This document shows positions 14,580 through 20,699 of a DNA stretch of 20,699 nt, piece by piece; the stretch's first letter is position 1; every line of letters starts with the position of its first letter. The stretch comes from Bacteroidales bacterium UBA3388 (GTDB lineage: Bacteria; Bacteroidota; Bacteroidia; Bacteroidales; P3). Location of the stretch: contig DEPQ01000016.1 in assembly GCA_002358855.1 (NCBI GenBank), positions 1 through 20,699 on the forward strand, in the 5' to 3' direction. Under the pieces are notes generated by a model. That model ran no database searches, had not been told where the DNA came from, and was given only the letters and a program-made list of their open reading frames with translations. Position numbers and translations under genes: made by a program.

Positions 14580-15470
14580 ATGAATTTTGAGAATTTTGTA
14601 GAGTATTTAAAAAAAGAAAAAGGCTATTCAAGCAATACCCTTATAGCGTACGTTAATGATTTAACTCAATTTGCAAAAGTCATTAAGGAAAATTGTGAAG
14701 TAGAAAATGAAGCGGAAGTTACCTCTTCTATGGTTAGGGTTTGGATGGTTTATTTGAAAGATAAAGGAGTTTCAAATCGTACATTAGGAAGAAAAATTGC
14801 TTGTATGAGGCTTTATTTTGGCTTTTTGATGAAAACAGGAGCAATACAGATCAATCCAATGTTAAAAATAACTGCACCAAAAGTTCAAAAAAATGCAAAA
14901 GATTACATTTTTGCAAATGAAATGGAACACTTGTTGGAAGTTAAAAGCAAGGATCAATCTTTCTTTGGCGTAAGAGATGCTTTAATCTTAGAATTGCTCT
15001 ACTCAACTGGTATAAGACAATCAGAACTTTTAGACTTGTGTGAAGAAGATATAGACTTCGTAGGAAATGAGATAAAGATACTTGGTAAAGGAAGAAAAGA
15101 AAGACTTATTCCTGTTCATTTTGAAATAATGGGAAGAGTTAAAAAATATATAGACTTAAAGAAAGAGAATGGGGTTACAACAAATCGTTTCTTGGTTAAT
15201 AATAAATTAGAACCAATGTCAAAGAAACAACTTTATTCTTTTGTTGTTAAAGAAGTAGAAAAGCTACAATCTGCAAATAGTGCTTCACCTCACACATTCC
15301 GTCATAGCTTTGCGACAAATACTCTTGCGAATGGAGCAGATTTAATGTCGATAAAAGAACTCATGGGACACTCTACTATTGCTTCAACTCAAGTTTACAC
15401 GCACACAACCATAGAAGAATTGAAAAAAATCTATAAACAAGCACACCCAAGTGCTGAAATAGATGAATAA
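14580..15470 (+). CDS. Site-specific tyrosine recombinase XerC/XerD
   Basis: A 296-residue Xer recombinase, likely resolving chromosome dimers at dif during division. The start is set at the ATG beginning MNFENF. The longer open frame starts within the upstream terminator. The N-terminal SAM-like core-binding domain (about 1-90) contains EKGYSSNTLIAYVNDLTQF and the segment RTLGRKIACMRLYFGFL. The catalytic domain carries the whole tyrosine-recombinase set: Arg146 (STGIRQSEL), Lys170 (GKGRKERLIP), His238 and Arg241 (HTFRHSFAT), His264 (LMGHSTI) and nucleophile Tyr273 (QVYTHT). XerC and XerD cannot be told apart by eye, so no symbol is given. The position between rpsU and hpf is the housekeeping locus in Bacteroidota, which argues against an integrase of a mobile element. 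There is no SD; 29 bases separate it from hpf. Confidence 0.93.
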   Translation: MNFENFVEYLKKEKGYSSNTLIAYVNDLTQFAKVIKENCEVENEAEVTSSMVRVWMVYLKDKGVSNRTLGRKIACMRLYFGFLMKTGAIQINPMLKITAPKVQKNAKDYIFANEMEHLLEVKSKDQSFFGVRDALILELLYSTGIRQSELLDLCEEDIDFVGNEIKILGKGRKERLIPVHFEIMGRVKKYIDLKKENGVTTNRFLVNNKLEPMSKKQLYSFVVKEVEKLQSANSASPHTFRHSFATNTLANGADLMSIKELMGHSTIASTQVYTHTTIEELKKIYKQAHPSAEIDE

Positions 15471-15486
15471 TTATAAACAATTAAAC

Positions 15487-15495
15487 AAAGGAGGT
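15487..15495 (+). promoter_or_regulatory. Perfect nine-base Shine-Dalgarno site of hpf
   Basis: AAAGGAGGT is complementary to the anti-SD over nine bases and ends 4 bases before the ATG at 15500. It is the strongest SD in the window, in a genome where most starts have none. Confidence 0.9.
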
Positions 15496-15499
15496 TTTT

Positions 15500-15790
15500 A
15501 TGAAAATCACAGTAACCGCTGTTAAATTTAAGATGGACGAAAAATTAGAAAATTTTGTTCACGACAAAGTTTCAAAACTTGAAAGACAGGCCTCAGGAAT
15601 GCTTGGAGCTGAAGTAACATTGAATGTTGACAAGCCAGAAAGCGAACACAACAAAATTGCAGACATCAAAATTGAAATTGCAGGCAAAGACTTATTTGCT
15701 TCAAAGCAAGCAGACACTTTTGAAGAAGCAGTAATGCTTGCAATAGATGCTTTGAAAACACAAATAAGTAAATACAAAGACAAAAAATAG
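15500..15790 (+). CDS. hpf: Short ribosome hibernation promoting factor (HPF/RaiA family)
   Basis: A 96-residue protein of the HPF/RaiA (S30AE) family, which binds the 30S decoding channel in slow growth or stress and blocks translation. The family pattern is complete: MKITVTAVKFKMDEKLENFVHDKVSKLERQ, the strand region GAEVTLNVDKPESEHNKIADIKIEIAGKDLFASKQADTFEEAV, then the last helix AIDALKTQISKYKDKK. It stops after the S30AE domain, so it is the short form without the C-terminal dimerisation domain of long HPF. It is preceded by a perfect SD and sits in the rpsU-xer-hpf cluster. Two hairpins follow. In many Bacteroidota the next genes are tRNAs and tuf; here they are replaced by the PEPCK-like gene. 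Confidence 0.94.
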   Translation: MKITVTAVKFKMDEKLENFVHDKVSKLERQASGMLGAEVTLNVDKPESEHNKIADIKIEIAGKDLFASKQADTFEEAVMLAIDALKTQISKYKDKK

Positions 15791-15798
15791 TCGTAAGC

Positions 15799-15822
15799 AT
15801 TAAAGAATAACTCTTTAATTTA
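15799..15822 (+). other. Extra hairpin after hpf
   Basis: ATTAAAGA (15799-15806) and TCTTTAAT (15812-15819) form a perfect 8-bp stem with a five-base loop, just before the main terminator. It could be a weak first terminator or a 3'-end stabiliser of the hpf message. Confidence 0.55.
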
Positions 15823-15825
15823 GAA

Positions 15826-15871
15826 AAATAATCCTAAGGAATAATTTTATAAACCTTAGGATTATTTTTTT
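15826..15871 (+). terminator. Rho-independent terminator after hpf
   Basis: A perfect 14-bp stem (15826-15839 with 15854-15867) around the CCTAAGG/CCTTAGG core has a 14-base loop and a T-run to 15871. It cleanly separates the hpf operon from the PEPCK-like gene. Confidence 0.9.
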
Positions 15872-15909
15872 GTTTCTTTACTTAAAACAACCTTTTTTTA
15901 ATGTAAGAG

Positions 15910-15940
15910 TTGATTATTTCAGCGTTTTTTTGTTATTTTG
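15910..15940 (+). promoter_or_regulatory. Promoter of the PEPCK-like gene
   Basis: TTG (15910-15912), a 20-base spacer and TTATTTTG (15933-15940, one mismatch to TAnnTTTG) are followed after 28 bases by the ATG at 15969. This supports the chosen start and argues against the earlier in-frame TTG at 15870, which lies inside the terminator. Confidence 0.6.
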
Positions 15941-15968
15941 CACTTTAAAATTAAATTATTTTAATAAG

Positions 15969-18900
15969 ATGATGAACTTAAACGATACTTTGGGAGTAAT
16001 TCCTGATGATAAACTTAATTCAACAAGGGAATACGTACAGCAATATATCAATTTGCGATTGGCAACGATGGGAGTGGAGATGGAAACTGATAATATTGAT
16101 GAGAGTAAGCAAAACTTTATGAGGATATTAAAGGGTTTGTTGTCTAATTACAAAGAAAGAGAGGCCCTTTACGATAATTATCTATGTCCTGCTGACGGAA
16201 GAATACAAGATTTCTTAGATAGATATTTTGCTTCCGTTAAAAGCGTTCCAGATATCAAAATTCCGTTAAGAACATTCACTTTGGACACATACGGAATCGC
16301 AAGAGAATTATCACTTCCAAGCGGAGTAGATGAGTATAAATCTACTTACGTAACTTCATACAGAGTAAAACAAGGTGTTTTGCATAATCCCAAAAACGAT
16401 AGAAGAACTACAAAAGGAGTATTTCATATTGCAGAAGGAGGAATGCCTATTCCAAACGACAAAAAAGCAGTTCCAATAGCAACAGCGAAATATATCTTTC
16501 ATAGAGCGTTTGCAGAATCGGGCGAAGTTATGGAATTACCATACACATCTCAAACATCAACTCCAATAAAACTAATGGTTTCGTTATTATTAAAACCAAC
16601 CATTTCACCAGAAGTAGATGATGTTTTTGAAAGAAAGAACATGGAGATAAGATTCTTTGCTCCCGGTTCACTTGTAAGCAACCTTGACTTTGTGGAAAGC
16701 ATCTTTGGCAACGGCGGAAGTCCTTATCACATAAAGAATGACTCAGCCTTAGACGTAGAACATTGGACAGGACACACAGGTTGTATTATATTAGCACCGC
16801 AATTGACTCTTTTAACAAAGAAAGAGTGTGGATTACCTCACATTTCCCAAGCAACAGAACGTCAAAAAAGAGACGGAATGTGTTGGAGTGAAGAAAATGA
16901 ACTATACAATGACGGACAATCCTTCAAACTTTGTGTGAGAACAGATGAAGGAATCATTGCAACAGTAATTGCCGACAACTATTTTGGTTACTCAAAGAAA
17001 GAAGTAAAAACAATGATGAGTTATTCGGCAAACATATATGGTAATGCAGAAGAAGAACACGCAGGAGGAGCGTTGGTATTCCCAGGTTACAACCAAGGAG
17101 ACACTTATTTTGCAAATCCAATGAAAGTTCGCAATACTTTTGAAGACGTAAAGAAAAACTGTAATTCTTTCATTGATTTCAAGGAAGAAGGGTATGGAGT
17201 TGATAAAAACTTTTCAAACATATTTTATTTACCTGAAAACGCAAACTTTTATGTGCCAACCCAAGAAATAAAATGGAAGAACGACAAAGGCGAACATAAA
17301 CTAAAACTACTTCCAAACCGCATTTACATACTTCCAAACGGTAGTAAATTCCGTATGGAGAGTTATTCAGGAGCGTTAAATTATCGTTTGATAGAAACCC
17401 TTGGTGATGGACTTTTCTGTCACAAACCTTGCACAGTATCAGGTGGTGGAAAATCAGAAATTTCCAAATCATTAGAAGATGCAATCCTTGGAGGACCATT
17501 CTTTGTTCGTGATTTTGAAAAAGATTTTGCACATGTAGAAGAAATAATCAACTACGACTACTCAAAAAGATACGAAAAACATGATGCAATCCCTTACAGT
17601 AGAAGTTTCTTATCACCACTTCGCTCAATGGGTTCAGTAATTAAACTCCTTACACCAAGTCCAGAATACTCAGAATCTTACAACGAATGGTTGAAGAGTT
17701 TGCCTCAACACATCAAAGGAATTGCTTTAATTATAAAACGATTCTATAAAGAAGAATGGGGAGAGGATTGGAAGAAATATTTCAATGTAGATATTCTAAA
17801 TGGTACACCTGCAAACGAATTAAAGTTTGAAGACAAGAAAATATATGCACGTTATCTTAGAGTAGGATTTGAAGAAAACGGAACTTGGAGAACATTTAAA
17901 TTAAGACAAGACTTCGTTCATTCCGATAAAATACAAATGGAAGACGACATTAGTGCTTCAACCGTTGTGCCAACTAAGTTATTATCAAATCTTGGTAAAG
18001 CAAAAAATCAAAGAAGTGTTAAGATAGTAGAAAATTGCGAATATAGATTCTTCCAACGTCCTGATGACGCAGTGATAAGAGGCTATGATAAAAAAGCAGA
18101 ATTAGACCTTTCTACACCAAATACTTTTATCTCTAACTACGAACCATTGACTCATGATGATGCAGTAGAGATGACAGAAGATGTAATCAACTTTGATAGA
18201 TTTACTAAACCGATGAAAGACCTTATCTCTTCAATGGTTGAAGACAAAGAATCAAGATATTTTGTTAGTTCAGCAAATCCAAGACTTGTAAACGGCAAAC
18301 CATCAAAGAATGTTCGTTACTTACAAACACGAAACGACCTAATCTATCCACAAGAAAAGTACATAGCAGAAATTGGTATGCGTCTTGCAAGAAGAATACC
18401 AGAAGACAAACCATTATATGTACCAGTTAATGCAGTGCTTCCAGGAAGAAGAAACAATAGAGCAGAAGAAGGAATACCACCTTTGGCAGTTTACAACCCA
18501 ATTCATTACCAAGAATTGCCAGAATTGTTTATGGATTTTGTTTGTTCACTAACAGGTAAAAGTCCATCAACAACAGGAGCAGGTTCAGAAGGTGCATTAA
18601 CAAAAGGACCTTTCAATGCCTTGTGTGCAGTAACAGACTTAAATAACGCATTGATTTCTTTCATACTCACAGGCTACGATGGATTCACCACACCAGCAGG
18701 ATACATAGGAAGCAAGTACAGAATAGATCACGATTTAAGTCTATTGATACCAGAAATATGGGCAAGACTATCACCAGAAGAAAGAGATCCAAAATTCTTG
18801 ATAGCAAACAACTACTTTGAAAAAATAAATAACTTCAACTATGAAGGGAAAGAAGTAAAAGCATCAGTCTTAGGATACAGAGTAACAGAGAAATTTATTC

Positions 18901-19421
18901 ACAATTTCTTTGGAAGAGTCTTTGAAAACCCTAATGTAGTATTCACAGACGAAATGTTGAAACCAGAACTTCAAAGTATGCAAGAATTTGTTGATGGAGT
19001 AAAAAACATAACTGACAATCAAGCAAGAGTTGCAAAAATGTATTTTGAAGACGGAAGCGTAGAAGGAGCAATCCCTCCATTGAAAGCAATTCTGCATATT
19101 ATGGCTTACGGAGAATATAACGGCAAAACACTCGCCGATAAAGAAGTAAGAGATCTATTCACACAAGAATATGTTTTAAACAGCGATTGGTATGCTGAAA
19201 GATTACGCAACAAACACGTAAGCGATATAGCATTGTGGCAAAGTCATCAAAAATATATTAGCGATCTATTGAACGAAGCAGTGAACTTACCAGAAGACAA
19301 AAAACAAGAATTAAAACAAATCCTTGTAAAAACAAAAGAAAACCTAAAATATGTCAAGAGTCAAGCATACTACGACAAACTAATCGGAACAATAGGTAAA
19401 GACGACTTATACAAAGGCTAA
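15969..19421 (+). CDS. Very large conserved protein, probable PPi-type phosphoenolpyruvate carboxykinase
   Basis: A cytoplasmic protein of about 1150 residues (start at 15969 or the adjacent ATG at 15972). Size, absence of a signal peptide or membrane segments, and overall sequence character fit the PPi-dependent PEP carboxykinases described from Entamoeba and Propionibacterium. Those enzymes interconvert oxaloacetate plus pyrophosphate with PEP, phosphate and CO2, and are about twice the length of GTP- or ATP-PEPCK. Notable blocks are EIRFFAPGSLVSNLDFVESIFGNGG (about 220-250), HWTGHTGCIILAPQ (about 260-275), a P-loop-like CTVSGGGKSEISKS at 488-501, and a Gly-rich TGKSPSTTGAGSEGALTKG block near 860-880. 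The assignment comes from recall of family character, not an alignment, and another large PEPCK-related or uncharacterised family is possible. It has its own promoter and terminator and no SD. Codon use resembles that of its neighbours. Confidence 0.6.
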   Translation: MMNLNDTLGVIPDDKLNSTREYVQQYINLRLATMGVEMETDNIDESKQNFMRILKGLLSNYKEREALYDNYLCPADGRIQDFLDRYFASVKSVPDIKIPLRTFTLDTYGIARELSLPSGVDEYKSTYVTSYRVKQGVLHNPKNDRRTTKGVFHIAEGGMPIPNDKKAVPIATAKYIFHRAFAESGEVMELPYTSQTSTPIKLMVSLLLKPTISPEVDDVFERKNMEIRFFAPGSLVSNLDFVESIFGNGGSPYHIKNDSALDVEHWTGHTGCIILAPQLTLLTKKECGLPHISQATERQKRDGMCWSEENELYNDGQSFKLCVRTDEGIIATVIADNYFGYSKKEVKTMMSYSANIYGNAEEEHAGGALVFPGYNQGDTYFANPMKVRNTFEDVKKNCNSFIDFKEEGYGVDKNFSNIFYLPENANFYVPTQEIKWKNDKGEHKLKLLPNRIYILPNGSKFRMESYSGALNYRLIETLGDGLFCHKPCTVSGGGKSEISKSLEDAILGGPFFVRDFEKDFAHVEEIINYDYSKRYEKHDAIPYSRSFLSPLRSMGSVIKLLTPSPEYSESYNEWLKSLPQHIKGIALIIKRFYKEEWGEDWKKYFNVDILNGTPANELKFEDKKIYARYLRVGFEENGTWRTFKLRQDFVHSDKIQMEDDISASTVVPTKLLSNLGKAKNQRSVKIVENCEYRFFQRPDDAVIRGYDKKAELDLSTPNTFISNYEPLTHDDAVEMTEDVINFDRFTKPMKDLISSMVEDKESRYFVSSANPRLVNGKPSKNVRYLQTRNDLIYPQEKYIAEIGMRLARRIPEDKPLYVPVNAVLPGRRNNRAEEGIPPLAVYNPIHYQELPELFMDFVCSLTGKSPSTTGAGSEGALTKGPFNALCAVTDLNNALISFILTGYDGFTTPAGYIGSKYRIDHDLSLLIPEIWARLSPEERDPKFLIANNYFEKINNFNYEGKEVKASVLGYRVTEKFIHNFFGRVFENPNVVFTDEMLKPELQSMQEFVDGVKNITDNQARVAKMYFEDGSVEGAIPPLKAILHIMAYGEYNGKTLADKEVRDLFTQEYVLNSDWYAERLRNKHVSDIALWQSHQKYISDLLNEAVNLPEDKKQELKQILVKTKENLKYVKSQAYYDKLIGTIGKDDLYKG

Positions 19422-19442
19422 GAAAACCAAAAATAAAACAAC

Positions 19443-19479
19443 AAAATAGCGATTGAAACTTCTCAGTCGCTATTTTTTT
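19443..19479 (+). terminator. Rho-independent terminator after the PEPCK-like gene
   Basis: A 14-bp stem with one T·G pair (19443-19456 with 19463-19476) has a six-base loop and a run of T to 19479. It is a strong, canonical terminator 21 bases after the stop. Confidence 0.92.
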
Positions 19480-19512
19480 AAAAAGAGTTATGAAATTTTT
19501 TTAAGTTTTTTT

Positions 19513-19520
19513 TAATTTTG
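19513..19520 (+). promoter_or_regulatory. -7 promoter element for the fic gene
   Basis: TAATTTTG is an exact TAnnTTTG match, 39 bases before the ATG at 19560. A -33 element is only weakly present (TTATG near 19488-19492). There is no SD in the leader. Confidence 0.65.
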
Positions 19521-19559
19521 CAGAGCAGATAAGCAATAGTAAAGCACTAAGTAGTAAAT

Positions 19560-20699
19560 ATGAATGAAGGTTATTTAAATTTTGATGAGTATATAATACA
19601 AGGCGAACCCCACATGCAAGAGCGTGCTGAGGCTTGGCAAATAGCTATTGGCTTGCAAAGTGTTGATGGATTAAAGACTTCTAATTATTTACAAGAGACT
19701 GCTCGAAGAAATATAGAGGGAGAAATTTCGATTGATAAGGTTTGTGAACTTGTAAAACAATATTACGTATCTAAGTCTTCGCATGATAATGAAGAAACAG
19801 AGAATGAAGAGGCAGATAAAGTGTCAAGCAACATTTCAAAACTACTTCAAACAGATGCTTTTACTTATAGCGTTGTGGGATTAGCTTCTATCCATAAAGC
19901 AATCTTTACAGGAGTATTTAAACACGCTGGAAAATTTCGAGAATATGATATTACAAAGAAAGAATGGGTGTTAAATGGAGATACTGTTCTTTATGGTCGT
20001 TGGCAGGATTTAAAGACTTCTATTGAATATGACTTAGAAAAAGAACGGCAATTCGACTATTCCGTATTGGATAAAGACCAAATGATTGAACATATCGCTC
20101 AATTCGTTTCTGGATTATGGCAAATACACCCTTTTTGTGAAGGAAATACTCGCACAACTGCAATTTTTACGATAAAATATCTGCGTTCGCAAGGATTTAA
20201 GATAAATAATGAATTGTTTGAACGTCATTCTTGGTATTTTAGAAACTCATTAGTGCGAGCAAATTACCGAAATATATCAAAAGGAGTGAGTTATGAACCA
20301 AAATTTTTAATCAATTTCTTTCGTAACTTACTTTTAGGAGAAAGCAATGTTTTAAAAAATAGATATATGCTTATTGATTCTCCAAAAGATTTTACTGAAA
20401 AAATACCCGAACAAGTACCCGAACAAGTACCCGAACAAGCTTTCAATTCGTTAAAAACAAATAATAATTTAATTATTGAATTGATTAAAGCAATAGGAGT
20501 AGAAGAATGCTCTATATCTCAAATAATGGAACGCTTAAATCTTAAACATCGTCCTAATTTTATGGAGTATCACCTTAATCCTGCAATAAAAGAAGGTTAC
20601 ATTCGTATGTTATATCCCGATAAACCTCGACATCCTCGCCAAAAATATCTTCTAACAATAAAAGGAATGACCTTATACTCCGAACTAATCAAGTCTTAG
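19560..20699 (+). CDS. Fic-family protein with N-terminal VbhA-like inhibitory helix and C-terminal winged-helix-like domain
   Basis: A 379-residue Fic-domain protein; the family mostly transfers AMP to hydroxyl side chains of target proteins. The N-terminal segment ETARRNIEGEISIDKVCELVKQYY (46-69) resembles the VbhA-type antitoxin helix that blocks the ATP site. The IEG core is present, but Arg replaces the Ser/Thr of the (S/T)xxxE(G/N) motif. The Fic core (about 100-235) holds the flap region KFREYDITKKEWVLNG (125-140) and the active loop HPFCEGNTRTT (190-200), with catalytic His190 and Glu194. The canonical second arginine after RTx is Ala201, so the phosphate-binding arginine pair is incomplete. 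A PEQV repeat (283-293) links to a C-terminal domain (about 303-379) with winged-helix character. The window ends exactly at its stop codon, so downstream partners are unseen. Confidence 0.93.
   Translation: MNEGYLNFDEYIIQGEPHMQERAEAWQIAIGLQSVDGLKTSNYLQETARRNIEGEISIDKVCELVKQYYVSKSSHDNEETENEEADKVSSNISKLLQTDAFTYSVVGLASIHKAIFTGVFKHAGKFREYDITKKEWVLNGDTVLYGRWQDLKTSIEYDLEKERQFDYSVLDKDQMIEHIAQFVSGLWQIHPFCEGNTRTTAIFTIKYLRSQGFKINNELFERHSWYFRNSLVRANYRNISKGVSYEPKFLINFFRNLLLGESNVLKNRYMLIDSPKDFTEKIPEQVPEQVPEQAFNSLKTNNNLIIELIKAIGVEECSISQIMERLNLKHRPNFMEYHLNPAIKEGYIRMLYPDKPRHPRQKYLLTIKGMTLYSELIKS
20405..20440. repeat. 12-bp tandem repeat inside the fic gene
   Basis: TACCCGAACAAG occurs three times without interruption (20405-20416, 20417-20428, 20429-20440), encoding a PEQ-V-PEQ-V-PEQ linker between the Fic core and the C-terminal domain. 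The unit is a multiple of three, so slippage would change linker length without breaking the frame. Confidence 0.95.

Noticed and set aside
14580..15470. Tyrosine recombinase as integrase of a mobile element
   Set aside because: Its position between rpsU and hpf, its length, and the absence of attachment repeats or cargo genes fit a housekeeping Xer protein.
15870..15968. N-terminal extension of the PEPCK-like protein from a TTG start
   Set aside because: It would begin in the T-run of the hpf terminator and run through the promoter; the extension has no family-like sequence.
17179..17532. 117-residue open frame on the minus strand inside the PEPCK-like gene
   Set aside because: It is antisense to a well-supported long frame, with no promoter element and no family resemblance.
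1..20699. tRNA, rRNA, riboswitch or CRISPR features
   Set aside because: Intergenic gaps are all under 180 bases and contain only promoters, hairpins and AT-rich leaders. No cloverleaf, conserved riboswitch core or spaced direct repeats were seen.

Overview
The window is visibly AT-rich and reads as a chromosomal segment of a Bacteroidota bacterium, most likely Bacteroidales. The evidence is the recurring TAnnTTTG -7 promoter element in intergenic gaps, the near absence of Shine-Dalgarno sites, an S16 with a long Ala/Glu tail, an Ig-like-domain lipoprotein, and the rpsU-xer-hpf gene order. Gene density is high. No gap exceeds 300 bases, and I see no tRNA, rRNA, CRISPR array, insertion sequence or prophage.

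Layout. 1-990 is the 3' part of an NhaD-type Na+/H+ antiporter gene. 1126-2520 encodes an Ig-like-domain lipoprotein. 2585-3735 holds rpsP and rimM. 3824-7623 is a probable operon of a four-helix DUF2975 membrane protein, a small Cro/C1-type regulator and a secreted M16 zinc peptidase. 7755-8750 (minus strand) is a membrane-anchored lytic transglycosylase. Divergent from it, 8840-11993 encodes a 702-residue secreted protein of unknown function and a YejK/NdpA-like nucleoid-associated protein. 12086-13375 is enolase. 13508-15790 is a growth and translation block: rpmB, a 4HBT thioesterase, rpsU, a Xer tyrosine recombinase and a short hibernation factor Hpf. 15969-19421 encodes a very large protein (about 1150 aa), probably a PPi-type PEP carboxykinase. 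19560-20699 is a Fic-family protein with a VbhA-like inhibitory helix and a C-terminal winged-helix-like region.

How the genes relate. Enolase and the putative PPi-PEPCK both act at the phosphoenolpyruvate node. rpsP, rimM, rpmB, rpsU and hpf concern ribosome assembly and activity. The clearest regulatory signal concerns translation starts. Most genes here have no Shine-Dalgarno sequence, as usual for Bacteroidota, but hpf has a perfect nine-base site, eno a seven-base site, and rpsU a near-complete site with one gap. bS21, the rpsU product, helps hide the anti-SD in Bacteroidota ribosomes, so these genes may respond to bS21 or anti-SD availability. A second pattern is that three ribosomal-protein genes (rpsP, rpmB, rpsU) are each followed by a terminator-like hairpin. 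Each hairpin is only about 16-20 bases before the next start codon, which suggests attenuation. The less characterised parts are the DUF2975/HTH/M16 operon, the giant PEPCK-like protein and the variant Fic protein.
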